Shown piece by piece: positions 12,535 to 25,349 of a DNA stretch of 64,000 nt. The position numbers and the translations under genes were made by a program. Within the stretch, counting starts at the first letter, position 1; each line of letters starts with the position of its first letter. The stretch is from Glossina fuscipes. Taxonomy: Eukaryota; Arthropoda; Insecta; Diptera; Glossinidae. The stretch is taken from positions 16,822,401 to 16,886,400 of the forward strand of contig NW_023998416.1 of assembly GCF_014805625.2 (NCBI RefSeq), in the 5' to 3' direction. The notes beneath the pieces were generated by a model that made no database searches, had not been told where the DNA came from, and saw only the letters and a list, made by a program, of their open reading frames with translations.

Positions 12535-14005
12535 CGATTTGTTTGCAATAAGTGCCTTATTTAAGTGAAAAATTGATCAAAATACATGCAGGCACTTAAT
12601 GTACAAAATAAAGCACTGCATTGCTTTCTAATGCTGAGCGGGTATGAGTATAAATGTCTTATAGAGAAAAAGTTGCTGAGGACAAAGCCAATAAATTATT
12701 TCAAGCAGCTGTTGTGGCTGCATGAAACGAAATTTATGGAAACGATGAAATTTTGTTCATTTTAATCTATTGTGCATGACTTGATCAGACTCTCTTCCAC
12801 GCGTTCCTCAAGGCAATGCTTTAAGGATTTAACGTGATTCACAAAATATTTTTTTTTGTTTTTTTTTTAAACTTTTCATTGTTCTGCTCAATTAAACATC
12901 ATCAATTAAACTTACAATTTTAAAGCACTTTATTAACGTGTACGCAGTAATATGTACCGTTGAAGTGTTGCAAATCGGGTTCTCCGCCCCTGATATACTT
13001 TTGGTGCGAGGTGGAAAGAATGTAAATCTACAAATAATGAATACAAACTTGTCGTTACTATAAATACATATCCGTATTGGTGTGTACGTAACGCCTGTTT
13101 TTTTTTTTTTGTTCTTTTGCTTTAACAAACAATAGTGTTAACTTTCACAAAACGCATACAAAAAAACGCAACTTTGTATTCAAATATAGTCATATGCACA
13201 AAACCGTGTACGCTTGAGCACAAGCAAGTAACCGTCAAGCATTATTGTCAATATACACATGAGCCAGCTAAGTGCCATGCAACACAATATTCATGGTGTC
13301 TAGAGAGTCTCATCCAATATCCAACAACAAATGGAACAATAAAGAAAAAAATTTGTAGAAAAATTCTAAAACGAGAATAATAGCACAAATCTCTCGAAAA
13401 AATGAAAAAAGCAGAAACAAACTAAAAACTAAAAACTGAATCAAAGTATAACCATTTTATTTAGTACAATATACCTGAGTGACGTGTTCCACAAACGTAA
13501 GCGTGTATGTACATATTCGTAAAAGTGTATATCGAAATCGGCCCTTCCAAAAATATCACTTTAAATATGAGTATACATGCACAGGAACACATGAATGCAT
13601 ACATATATATATATGAACACGACATGCATTGAATGCGTTTTATATGTTTAAGATTGAACGACATGTGATGCTCCAATAAACTGATATTTCTTTAGAATTT
13701 TATTCATACAATAACGAAAACACTTCAAACGGTATAATCCAGTGACTATGTAACTAAGGACATATATATGTTTATGCATACGAATACAAAGTTTTAATAG
13801 CAACATTCAACATTGACATTGGCGGTTCATTTAAATGCTCATCTCCCTCTTAACTGCTGCTATGGATACATTAAGCTTTTCGCGTAATCTAAAAATGTCT
13901 GTCAATCTGTCTGCTGCTCTGTTGTCTAAGAGCACTCTCATATGCATTAACGCACAGCTTTTATGAACCATCATTTACAGAATCGATCCCAGCATAAATA
14001 ACTTA
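12535..14005. other. Gene-free AT-rich stretch
   Basis: Only T tracts (near 12849 and 13098) and simple CATA-type sequence (13500-13620) are seen. No mariner inverted repeat could be recognised next to the transposase relic on its left. Frames of 71-81 codons have no recognisable domain. Confidence 0.45.
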
Positions 14006-14009
14006 CAAA

Positions 14010-14210
14010 TTGTATTTTCAGTTGTCACCGAATTTTTTATACTCGTCTTATGCTTTCCTCAAATTTCAAGTTGATTTCTTAATGGAGGATACAGAAAGAA
14101 ATCAATATTCTTACACCATATTCGTACTTTGATACTGATCAAGAGTATAACATAGCTTCATAGTCTCCGAAGCATCGTTCTGAGCGTTGTCAATGTATCA
14201 AAGGAAACTA
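14010..14210 (+). repeat. Degenerate dispersed repeat family A
   Basis: It holds CACCGAATTTTTTATACTCG, TTTCAAGTTGATTTC, CTGATCAAGAGTATAAC, and a CATAGTCTCCGAAGCATCG plus GCGTTGTCAA ending. These match in order the middle and end of the family A copies at 2.3 and 6.7 kb, with many changes. The ACAAGTAAG start is not visible. Confidence 0.45.
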
Positions 14211-14214
14211 TAGA

Positions 14215-17200
14215 TACTTTTGCATTCGGCGCTCAGCATCAAAAAAAAAAAAAAAAAAATTTCCACATTAACAAATATTACATTCCTAAAAACATTTAGC
14301 ACGAGAAAGGAGTAAAAACTTCCGGCTCTTTCTAAAGCGATGGAAAATTTATTCTCCTTAATAAATATCAATGTTTTGTTCATGCACTTTTGCCAAAGGT
14401 TGTTCACAGATCCATAGATGTCTGTATAAAAAAATGCAGGAGAGGAAGGCAAATCACAAATACCGGACATATTGGCTCTCTATGGCCCATAAACTACAAA
14501 AAAGAATGCAAAAATTAGCGGCAGTTCACACAGCTCAAATCCATACTATTCAGGCTGCTAAATATGATATAGTTTTTATTTTATTCATAACAGCCATTAG
14601 TAATATTTTCGATAGTTATAACCGACATTCGTTCCAGAATATGGTCTGAAGCCCACACAATCTTATATGGCGGAAGTCTTAGAGATGGCGTAGCGACGTC
14701 CTTCTGCTCATTTATCTGCTTGTCAGATAAGTCGAATTGGATCTTTACGACCAGAAAAATTAATATGAACAAGTAACCAATGAAATTGAAGACACTTCCA
14801 AAAGTTTACGCACCTATTAGGGGCAAGTGAAGATATTTTCTTGGAATAAACTTGAAAAACTAAATTAAAGCCGATTTCGAATTGTACAAACAGGGCATAC
14901 TTCGCTAGTCGTATATAGAAGTAAGGCATAGGATCTAAAAACTTGGTATCAATGTAAGAGGAAGTTACACGTTTGCAGTCGAAGAATTTGAAATGCAAGT
15001 CTGGAACCTGAAGCATGTACACTTAGTTTAAATTCGAAAGACAACAATCTCAGAAACAAAAATTTTTCAATATTTCATTCAATACTGATTGACAAAAATA
15101 AAAAAATTTTGATGCATTCATAGACTTGGGGGGTTTTACTCCACCATAGGTTTCGTTTTAATTTACATATTGATCTCTTTTTAACTAAAGCTAGGTCAGT
15201 GATTGCTTTTATTAAACGATGGTCTAAAGAGCTTGAAAACCCCTGCCTTACAAAAAGGCTTTATACGAGCTTAATAAGAATAATACTTGCTCCCCTTCCT
15301 ATTGGCGCTATGTAAACCCATTAGAAACCTTTCGAAAGCAATTCTTGCACTTTGCCTTTAGAAACTTAAGACCCGCTTATCTCTTTGCCTTCTTACAAAG
15401 ATAGATTGGTTTTGTTAGCTTTTCTGTTCCTTGAAAAACGAATGAACTTATCCTCAGTTTTTATTTCTTAGTTAAGTTAATAAATCAATTCCTCGACATT
15501 GCTTGAGATAAACTCCAATGACGTCGCTAGGAACTCTATTTTCTATCAAATCTAAATTCTATCAAATCATACGCACAACTTTGGTTGTTCTTGCGGTGAT
15601 CCTTAACGGTGTTTAATATTACTACATGAAGCTATAGTTATAGCAGAAATTTTTTATACTGTGGCAGTGATAAGCATTCAAGATGATATATAAGCTGACG
15701 AGCTAATTAAAGTGTTGTCTTAAAAAAGAAATAAAAAACCGTAATATAAAAGTCAAATAACAAAACTCTAAACAGCTGTTCTCCATATCAAGCGAATAAT
15801 ACTATCAGCCACGCAACCATAACCATGAAACACTTTCAGTTTGGGAAGCGGAGAATATATTTTTCATTACGAACCAGCTGTGAAGCAGAGCGAATCGCTA
15901 ATATCATCCTATATAAATTAAAGTTAAATTACTGCTATTATTCATTATTAATAAAACGAGTGAATTGTTAGAAATGTTACTTCTTCGGGGTCCTAACAAA
16001 ATAGGCGTTCAATGCTTGCCCCAGAACTAAATGCAATCATTTTAGCTTATGTTTGCGTTTGACAGCATGCGTATACAAGTAGTGCAATTTGAAACGCACA
16101 TATACACACACATACACACATGCACATGCAGAAACTCACACGCACGTGGACACATATATATATATATATATATTTATGTGTGTTTAGTATAGTTTAACTA
16201 ATATTACGAAACTTTTAATTGGCATTTATATACATCACTGTCGGACATTTAAGCCTCTGCACGCGCATATATTGGCATTTTTATTTAACGTTGTATTAGC
16301 GATGTGAATTTGTCGCCTCGTGGACATCAAAGCATTCGTTTGTGTGCACGTGCATAGTGCAGATAGTGAAATGCTTTTTGATTTTGGCTGTTGGTTGCCG
16401 TCATTCCTCTCTAAATCTATTTTACTTTTTTTTTTTTTTTTTTTTGTTTTTCTTCTAAATAGAGTAAATTTCTGTTAAAAATTAAATCGAATCATGTTAA
16501 TTGCTGTTTTGTTTTGTCATCATAGATGCACTCTGGTGCACATTCTCTCCGCAATGCAAACATATAGCAGCAATTTAGTTTAAATCTCAATTCAACTAAA
16601 TTGCTTTAACATGCCCGCGCGCGTATGTGTTTACAGTTTCTCACTTGGTTTCCTTCTTTTCTTTCCTTTCTCCGCCCTTCCGCTATTCTCATCCTCTTGT
16701 TCGTCATTCGTCGATTTGCTTCCTCTATACGTTTTAATGTTTAAGCAAACAAGTTTTATTTAACCTGGGGCGAATCCCAAGTACTCATCACTTAAAGTAC
16801 AGTGTGTGTGGAATGTAGAAGAGAAGAGAGCGCTTAAGTTTGAATAATTGTCATAACAGCAGATTAGTTTAGGTGCTTGACTCAATACCTTAGAAACCAT
16901 TAATCGTTTTAATTATTATTATTTTTTTCATTTTTTGCTTTAATGGCCTTCAAAGCGTTCCTAATAGGTATTGCTGGGCGAATTCGATTAATTCGTGATA
17001 TCGCGTTAATCAAGTAAAATAAAATGAACTAAGATTTAAAAGTTCGAAATTTCCGGCAGCAGGCAAACGAATAGACAAAATAACAATTGATTGTGAATAG
17101 CAGCTCATCTTCATCCTTCTCAACGTTGCAATCCAAGTGATAAAGTTGGCTACGCGCTCTTGTTTGTGATGATGGGTTTTGGTTAGCGGCGTCAACTGGC

Positions 17201-17505
17201 ACGTACACAATTGCTTTTTGGATATTTAAATTTTGTTATCGTGCTTTTTTTTTTATCACAAAATCTCTCTTATCCACACATGACTATATCTTAACACATA
17301 TCATGTATGGTTTTATGCTCAGATTAAACATTCTCTGCATTTACGTTTGACGTAAAAGAATCAACAAACTGTTTCACTAAATAATCAGACTTGATTGTTG
17401 GCTCGGCGTATACTGCCGGCTTACTCATGCTAGTGTGAATAGGTAAAGAAGTCAAATACGTCTTATCTCATAAGTTTATTCTAAACTTGATTTAGATTAT
17501 AAAAT
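14215..17505. other. Gene-free AT-rich stretch with simple repeats
   Basis: No gene was recognised. It contains an A run at about 14240-14259, a CACACA/CATACA-rich patch near 16096-16150, a (TA)n run near 16153-16173, and T runs at 16427-16445 and 17248. The 99-codon minus frame at 14723-15022 has no motif I recognise. Confidence 0.5.
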
Positions 17506-17509
17506 ACAA

Positions 17510-18075
17510 TCCATTCTCTTTCTCAATAAAGGTGACGGTAAGCATTCCAACTGGGGATAGAGGCGGTATAAATTGTACAGGTATCGGCAACAGTGAAGTA
17601 TTTTTTGCACCACTTTAAAAAACCTAAGCCATTGACTCCGTCTTTCGACACTTCGAATACATGTACTGTCTGAGGAGCGCCGGCTTGTATTCTCATGCCT
17701 AGAGCATCAAATGTTACCGATTCTTCTACCTTGACACTACCGAAAGATAGGCATTGCTTATCATTTTTCTTGTGCATTAAAAGACGGCTTTGGGTTTCTG
17801 CGGGACTGCAGCATTTGCTCGACCCGATTCAGATATTTTTATGAGATCCCGACTTAGTGTGCTGTCCATCATGCAGCGTTTACTATATATCCCGTTATTG
17901 CACGGTCTCTTATTGAAAGAAAACGAATGGCACAAGGAGCTGTCCTCTGCAAAGAAGTAGAGCGGGTTGTGCGCAGAAGGTCGTTAATGAACGTCAAGAA
18001 ACGAGGAAGCGAGAGAACAGTGCCTTGTGACACGCGTACATTTACATTATCCACCTTGCTAAAACTCGAAATGAA
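17510..18075 (-). pseudogene. Non-LTR retrotransposon reverse transcriptase fragment
   Basis: Read on the minus strand this is the palm and thumb part of a CR1/Jockey-type reverse transcriptase, the enzyme that copies element RNA at a nicked target. Blocks in order are RVSQGTVLSLPRFLTFINDL (family VPQGSVLSPTLFLLFINDLL type), FAEDSSLCHSFSFNKRP after a frame change (the family FADD box, with its first Asp now Glu), then KVEESVTFDALGMRIQ, HVFEVSKDGVNGLGFLKWCK, KYFTVADTCTIYTASI and a worn PKMEYNSHLW region. It is cut off at both ends and needs at least two frame changes. Endonuclease, the fingers region and the element 3' end are missing. It is a dead fragment. Confidence 0.85.
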
Positions 18076-18339
18076 TGACGGGGCTTAATGCTTTGAGTAC
18101 AGGATATTCTTGCTATCTTTATTTGAAAAAAGTTCTTATTTGTACAAAAAATGTTGTGCGAAAATGGCATACACAGAGGATGGACAAAATAATAAGAATA
18201 CTATACAATGTAGTAAAATCTTGTTTCTTCCGTGTAAACGAGCCGAATCCTGCAGGTTATATTTCAGAGTATTATTCGCTTTGTGCTATGACGGTTCAAA
18301 CAAAGGTTAGTTGAAACGTGTACCCTGTTAAACTTCCCA

Positions 18340-18500
18340 GTACGGCAAGTAGTTCACGCTCGGTTAGCTGAAGCGTTTGGGACGAAAGCAGCTGAACTGT
18401 TTAACATTTCACGAGGGATCGTGTCCGTGATAAAAACAGCAAGGAAAACAGTCCTTATTTCCGTTTCAACGCGGTACAATTTATCCGTTTTAATTGGGGT
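18340..18500 (+). pseudogene. Possible Tc1-like DNA-binding fragment
   Basis: One + frame reads VVHARLAEAFGTKAAELFNI followed by SRGIVSVIKTARKT. That is the pattern of a helix-turn-helix from a Tc1-like transposase N-terminus, in which a KAAELF-type helix is followed by SRxxVSxI. The stretch is short (about 50 residues) and nothing further downstream confirms it. It could be chance. Confidence 0.35.
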
Positions 18501-18504
18501 GACA

Positions 18505-20015
18505 CCTTTATAAATGCGTACATAGATATATGTGTGACATATGTTTAACGTTAATATGACAACAAATATTTACAAAGGCTTTCGAAAAGCTCGATAAATA
18601 AATGCTTGGACTGGATAGTATAGAGTAATAACAAATCACAATTAGCTATACTAGGAAAGGAGCAATTTTTTTCTTTCGTTTTCAGCTAAAATTTAGTTAG
18701 TAATTTCTTTCATCCTTTTTGTTCTTTTTTTTTTAAAGTGAAATTAAAAATATTGGATGTTTTGAATGTTTGGATTGGAATGCGTTTCTCTTCTTTTTTC
18801 CAAAATTAATTTGCTGAACATTCTTTGAATTATTTTACATGTTGCTGCAATTCAATTATTTACCGCAATGACCACTAATATAGAACTATCCATAACGTGT
18901 TGTCGTAGAAATGTGGGATTCAATTTTCCATTGTTATTATTGTTGCTATTGCTGGTATTGTCGTTACTTTGTTATCACTGAAACTCTTGACAAATAATTT
19001 ATGCGAGCTCTTAAGCTTGCAAAAAGAACTCCTCACATTATGTATTCTGTTTTATTTATTGTTGGTCGTTTCCTCTTTTCCTGTGTTTTCGGATTTTTCT
19101 TAAACTATAAAAACGTGATTTTTTTTTTTTCTTTTTTTTTTTTTTTGTTAAAAAGTACATCATGTATATACATCTGTTATGCAAAAATGCAGCCCAAACT
19201 CTTAAGACAAACAATATTGTATTTACATAAGTGTGAGTAGAAGTTGTTTCAACAACTCTAAGGTCTCTTTGGAACCATTTACTCCATAACAAATTGTTTG
19301 GCTATAAATTTTTATTCTCTGTTCTCCGTTTCCGTCCTAGTATTTTACATGTGGTTTTGGTTAAAGAATTCTCGTCGATGTCAGTTTCTAGGAATGAAAA
19401 CGAATGGCTTTTTTCCAAAAGTATAATATATATAATAAACGAAAAAAAGGAGAAAACAAAAACTACTCTTAAAAGATGATCTGACACCTTAAACAATGTA
19501 TCAATTAAGTTTTTCTTTCCTCCATTAACTTTGAATTAATTTGCATGCTTCCGTTACCCTAAATAAAATTTTAATTCAACTTAAAAATAAAGTTTTCAGA
19601 AAATCAGTTCTTAGAAGTACTCAACCCAGAAGCAGTTCAGTCTAATATAATTGGTTGGTTACCCATTTCCATCCATTCAATAATTTCGGAGCATTTCGAA
19701 AAGTTCTCTTAGTTACAAATTAGGATATAGCTTCAACATGATTTATTTATTTATTTGTATATTTATTTATATATTTACTAAATATCATTAGCTGATCTAT
19801 ACGGCCAACATATATAAGTGAAAATATAATTTAACGCTTGTATATTCAAAAGATAAAGCAAAAAAAGTCAAGAAAAATATAGATGTGATAAGCTAATGCA
19901 TAATTAAACTGACAGATAATATGTCAAAGGCGCAGATGCTTTCCCAACCTTAATCCTATCGTTGATATATACAATATACATATAAACAACTAACTGTACA
20001 TAAGTACATTTACAT
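18505..20015. other. Gene-free AT-rich stretch
   Basis: No supported gene. T/A homopolymers (18728, 19119-19146) and TTTA tetranucleotide runs (19742-19780) dominate. Open frames around 19001-19496 on both strands are low-complexity Phe/Lys products of those runs. Confidence 0.5.
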
Positions 20016-20019
20016 CACA

Positions 20020-20300
20020 GGTGCATAACTGGTAACCAATAACTCAGTTCACACTTAGAAATTTTAGTTTAAAGGACGAATTATCGCAATGATGTCGCGC
20101 TGTTTTATGTAAAGGTAACTTCCCCGTAAGAGGATATATAAGCGGCATTTCTGCAGAGGGTCAAGTTCTTTAAGTCAAGAGACTTGAGTCGTAATATCAG
20201 AGCGAATAAACGCGTTGCAAAGTTAAATTTTTGAAAATAATTTGTAAATAAATTTTTTAAGAATTGTAAATAAAATTTAAATTATCCTAAAAGCCACAAT
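20020..20300 (+). mobile_element. Possible solo LTR or isolated promoter-like unit
   Basis: A TATA box (ATATATAAG, about 20134-20142) is followed about 27 bases later by TCAAGTTC, a plausible initiator, then by GAGCGAATAAACGCGTTG (20200-20217) and an A/T-rich tail. TATA box, start, AATAAA-type signal and a short tail are the parts of an LTR of a fly retrotransposon. No gag-pol reading frame, primer-binding site or second LTR is seen beside it, and the ends could not be fixed. An ordinary cellular promoter remains possible, but no coding exon follows. Confidence 0.35.
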
Positions 20301-20304
20301 TCAG

Positions 20305-22855
20305 TAAAATATTTTTTATGTTGTAATTTTTCCCAATTTTATGCATGCACTTTGTAATAAGCAATAATAATAAAATTTCTTGTTATTTCGTTTTTTTTAT
20401 CTTTGTATTTTCTAGACATTTTTTAGTTTTTATACTGTTTTAGTGGTTATCTTAGCAAAAGGGCGAACCGAATGTGAAAATAATCCGTCTTGTAGCAAAG
20501 ATAAAAATGTGAGTTACGTAATGGGGAGTTAACTTCACGCCTGTCAAACTGTTCATATCTCCACGTCAATCTTCTAATTGGCTCCTGTATACTGCCACCA
20601 CCAATACGTTCTTCTTGAAACGATTAAAATTGCAAATTTGGAAACTTTAACCGTTAAGACGTTATGGTGCGGCTGTAACAAATCCCAGAATAAACCTAAT
20701 GAAGAATAACTTTGTAAAGTGCGAAAGAGCAAGGTGTGATTTTGTGTCGAAGAACACTTAAAATTAAAACGATAGGGATGTTTACGATATGAAATAAGTT
20801 AATCTCTTAGCTTTTATTATCTTTGTCTCGAGATGATTGAATTACTGAATGTAGATTTTATCAAATTCATCTTCGAACAAACTGTTTTTCTGGACTATTA
20901 TCCCTTGCTTACAACTATAAAGATATTTAGGTTTTTTTGCTTATCATCTTGCAGAACTGGGCAAAAGTTAAAAAAGTATAGCTGATAGGATTCTCGCTAT
21001 GGCAATAAAAATAAATTTTTCAACATAAGTCTTAAAATACTTTTATTCATGGCAAACTACGGCTTAAGTTTTATTTAAATGCCGCTATCACATACGGACA
21101 ACTATTAATGCACGTGTACTATCCTGTGCCATCTTTAGTATCTTTTCTCTTTGTTCTTAGTTTTGGTTAAGTAGTTTTAATGCTTAGGCAGATATTCGTT
21201 TCTCTAAAAATTGGAGCGAATTTGCTTATTCGCAAAATAGAACAGAACAAGCGAGCGAAAAGCTTAAAACGAATATTGCATATCCACTAAAGCATGAGAT
21301 AACTTAATTGGGTAAAAGACAGCGGGACTTATGCATTGAAATATTGTTGTAAATAGAACGGTAATCGTAAAGTAATGTAAAGAATTGGAATCGTTATTGC
21401 TTAGATGGTTTTTAAGAGTTTGCAAGAGCTAACGAAGAACTTCTAAAGTATTAACTGTTATGCATATTAACTTATATTTTCCAATCAATATTTGGATTAT
21501 TAAGAACAAATTTGTGAACTGCTCACTTCCTAGAAGATCATTTAGAGTAACTATGTGTTTCGAGTTCGGCATTCAAATTTTCCTTGTTTTTTTTTTTTTT
21601 TTTTTTTTGCAAAAATTAAAACTTATACACCCATGCAAAAATTCTGATCTACATTTCTATGCATTACAAAGGGACAAGAAAGTTATTATAGTTCATCTTG
21701 CGTTGTTTGTGGATATAAAAGTATGAGACAAATCTTTTGCTTACAGGAGTTCGCAGAATGCAAGCGTATGCCTACAAATGAGAATTTATAGTGGTGTACA
21801 GACTCTATTGTTTATGTTTTTAATACATAGAGTGGTAATACACAATGTACATACATAGACAAGCAGTTACCCACGTTTGCTTATATACCTGTGTACGTTA
21901 AAGTTTTTAGCAATTTTTTGCTTTTTTGGATCTTTCTTTTTATGATTTCATCACATCTAGTTTTCTTTTAAAGATAAATATCTCTTCCTTTTCATTTTAT
22001 ATGAATTCTGCAATATAACTTCAGGTCCCAAAAGTATGCTAGATATTATAAGCATTATAATATGTTTCATGCTTATGCAAGCAATGTTTGTGTTTTCAAG
22101 CACTTTGTAAGCAACATTCGTTTGATAATCACAAAATCTGATGTTCTTAAAAAAGAAGAGATTTCTTTTAACTTTTTTACATAATATATTTTTTTATTTT
22201 TCGAAGAATGAATGGTTGATTTTTATGGCAAAAATAACGTTACCTCGTAGTAATTTATTTAAAGCATAATAATTAAGCATCTTTCCTTTATGATGAGAGT
22301 AAACTGTTTTACTCTTACTACTACATAAAATTTCATATTCATAAAAAAAAAAAGCTCTCTTGCATTAACAGCATGCAGCATATGTACACTACATGTTATG
22401 TCCTTTGCAACATTATCATAGATGAAAAATTGAACAAAATCCGGCAAACATATGAAAAACTTCAACGGATATCAACGTATTCCCATGAGCTAATTTTAAA
22501 ACGTAATACAAATATTATATGACAAGGCAGCACATTGTAAATGCTGTTTATACCTTACCAAAAAAATCATCGCTAACAAAAAAATGTGCAGTTTTCATAT
22601 AAAAAAAGTTAACTAAAAAAAAAAAAAATTACAAAGTGTAACATATAGGAACGGTAAACGACTATAAAACTATGGGAGTTTCATTTTTCATGCCAGAAAC
22701 ACGTGTAAGGTGTTAATTCGTTCATGCACAAAAGCAGATTAAAATAACCATGTCGGTGTTATTTTCTTGAATAGAAGATGGTTTGTCGAAACCATCCGAC
22801 CAGCTTAAAGAAAATGCTTATAATGCATCGGTCAATGAGTCCAAGTGCTAAGTAA
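20305..22855. other. Gene-free AT-rich stretch
   Basis: Nothing recognisable apart from T/A runs (21589-21608, 22344-22354, 22615-22629). The 88-codon frame at 21460-21726 spans a T run (Phe run in translation) and has no domain. Confidence 0.5.
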
Positions 22856-22859
22856 GAAA

Positions 22860-23115
22860 AGCAACCTTGGTTTCCTTTAATAAGTCCATCTAATATTTCC
22901 CCTCTCTCGAACGATTCGTATCAAATAAGCTTCATTTTTCGCAATGGCCTTCATTTGATCCAATCTTTCTTCTGCAGGATTCTTCAGAAATTTGCAAAAC
23001 AGATAAGAGTCGCTGGAACTAGATCAGAAGAATGCAGTAGGTGGGGCCACAATTCAAGCTTCAGTTAATGTAATTTTTCCTATGGTGACAAAGTGTCTTT
23101 CTTGCACTGATATTT
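22860..23115 (-). pseudogene. Mariner-like transposase fragment, badly decayed
   Basis: On the minus strand, pieces in two or three frames line up with the end of a mariner transposase. They are KKDTLSP, then KLELWPHLLHSSDLVPA (family form: LxWExLPHPPYSPDLAPSDY), LICFANF, and after a frame change RLDQMKAIAKNEAYL and ERGNIRWTY (family: SNEEAIAxTEAYF, GIxxLExRW). The final catalytic Asp position falls in a changed segment. No element ends were seen. The order and spacing of blocks argue against chance, but each match is weak. Confidence 0.5.
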
Positions 23116-23119
23116 TCTG

Positions 23120-25185
23120 GTGTAACCACCTTTTCAGGTCTCGCCTAAAGTCAGCGGAAGGGAGCAGAAGACCGCACTGTATTCCGCGTCTCTCAAATGC
23201 TATAAAACCATATAGGTATAGAGTGTTATACCTATTCATTAAGGAAATGCTCGAAGCCAAAATCTAAGATATGTAATTGTTCCTTCCGATTAGCACCGGT
23301 TTCAGTCTCTATATTGACGATTCTTCCAAGTAGCCGTAGCTCTCTTATAAGAACAAATGGATCTTTTCTGGTACCGTCTAAACAGCAGAATTTTTGCTTT
23401 GACAAGAAGTTCATACGTGATCGGAACGACAAACAGCGAAAGCTAGTAATGAAAGATTAAACATTTTTCAAAGAATATACACTTAAGCTTAATAAAGCTT
23501 CTGCTAACTGACTTAATTGAATTATGTTGTAACAGAAAACCGCAAAACAGCGATATAAGTCACATACAATGTGTATGAATGGTACTGAAAAACTAATGTA
23601 TTCACATATTGAGACTAATGGGTTTCAAAAAACATCCGTGTGGTGTATTAGAGGCGGGCACGCATTATACAGGAAGTATATGAAGCACTGCATATACCAA
23701 AATGATAGCATTTCCGACAAAAGTCGGCGTTCGTAGTGTGTTTGACCATAACTATATTGCTTGCTCAGTCGCACTACTCACTATCACGTTCTCTTTCCCC
23801 ATTTCTTTTTGTCCGTTTGCATGTTACAGGCGTAGGGGACATCCGCTGGCCGATTGGTCATTATAAAAAAAGAGACAAATTTGATGGTTTAGTTTGCGGA
23901 CATAGCTGTTCTCCCAATCTAAGAATCGCAATGATCTGCAGGCAAGAAAATAACATATCTATAGACTATAAATTAAGAAATTTCTTTAGCAGCGAAGTAT
24001 AACGAAAATCTATGTGTCTTTTACAAGCAATATTCTTGAAGATCCTTATCGTAGAACTAGTATACGGGAAAAATTGAATGAATGATATATGTTTTGGGTT
24101 AAGCATGTATCATGAAAAAATTTTCATATATACTTATCGTTCACACTTTCAATAACTAACGCTTTTGGCTTCTGCATCGTAATATTTGATGGGAGTTTTT
24201 AAAGGAAATGGTGTAGAAGCTTAAAGTCTCTTATATTGACTTTATTTCCTTCTCTCCTTTCTACACATATTCAAGTTTTGGTACGAAAAAACTAAAGCTC
24301 TCTGTTTTCATATTCAAGTTACCGTCTATCGATGTACTTTCGTTTAATATAATGTTTATGCATGCATAAGCATGCATGCATGTTTCAAATTTCTTTGTTT
24401 AATCAATATTGCTATGCAACTAATATAAATGGGTTTTCAATGTTCAACTTCATTATGATCCCATTATTAGAAATTGTTGAAAAAATCAAATAAGAGTAGT
24501 GTGACCTAGATTCGAATGGATGGCTAGTTCATAACGATGTATTCATAATTATTTTAAATATAATTCCATCTATGAGCATATGATTCACAATGACATTTTT
24601 TCACATATCAATTTAAGTCCGCATTCGTTCATTAAGTTATAGTTAATCCTATTGTTTAATTTACTCTCTGCATTGTATATTAAAATTTTTTATTAAGGTG
24701 TACCAATGGTGATAAAATGAAAAAACGAAATTATATAAAATATTTGATATTAATCATATGCTTCGTTTAACATTAAACCAAGTTTACTAATTGTAATATG
24801 ATTAAAATTAAGCACATCATGCGAAACAGTTTTCTTTAAAAAGGAAAAAAATAAAAATTAAAAAATTTGCATATTTGCAATATTTGATTAAATAAATGCA
24901 CACATAAATCAATACACCAAGCTATACATGTTTTACGTCGACTACTGATCACTTATCTATGATGGATAAAATATTTTAAAGATGTAATCAATTTTTTTTA
25001 TTAATAGATTTACCAAGTGATGCGGATCATACAAGTATTAAAACAAAACCAGCATATAAGATGAATAAAAATGGCACCCGCTCTATATAAAATAATATTA
25101 ATTTGGAGGGAGATAAGCGGAGATAAGAAACTCTACCGCACTTCTCCTAATATAATTCTTCATTAACTTTCGTCATAAAGCACGG
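23120..25185. other. Gene-free AT-rich stretch
   Basis: No gene supported. The left end (23120-23260) may continue the mariner relic, since a minus-strand HQKISVQERH-type segment precedes it, but the match is too poor to claim. A GCATGCATGCATG run lies near 24370. The 88-codon + frame 23736-24002 has no motif I recognise. Confidence 0.45.
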
Positions 25186-25194
25186 AAGAGTTCC

Positions 25195-25345
25195 TCCTGA
25201 GTGGACGAGTAAGCAACGGATCTCGACTAACATCTCAATGGTCGTGGATTCGAATTTCAAGTGCGTTGAAGTTTTAAAAAAAAACGACAGCGTTAGGCAT
25301 TAGTGCTTTAAGACTTCAGTCTTAGAATTTGTTTCTCTGGCTAAA
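25195..25345 (+). repeat. tRNA-derived SINE-like unit
   Basis: The head looks like a class II (Ser/Leu) tRNA. GTGGACGAGTAAGC fits an A box region with a few bases lost, then comes an anticodon-arm-like TCTCGACTAAC, then GTGGATTCGAATTTC, which fits the B box (GGTTCGANTCC) with three changes. It is followed by unrelated sequence and an A-rich run (25275-25283). It has no proper acceptor stem, so it is not a working tRNA gene. RNA polymerase III promoter boxes plus an A-rich region are the hallmark of a SINE. Confidence 0.5.
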
Positions 25346-25349
25346 AAAT

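Noticed and set aside
25195..25265. A functional Ser or Leu tRNA gene
   Set aside because: Bases are missing from the D arm and no acceptor stem pairs; it is better explained as a SINE head or pseudogene.
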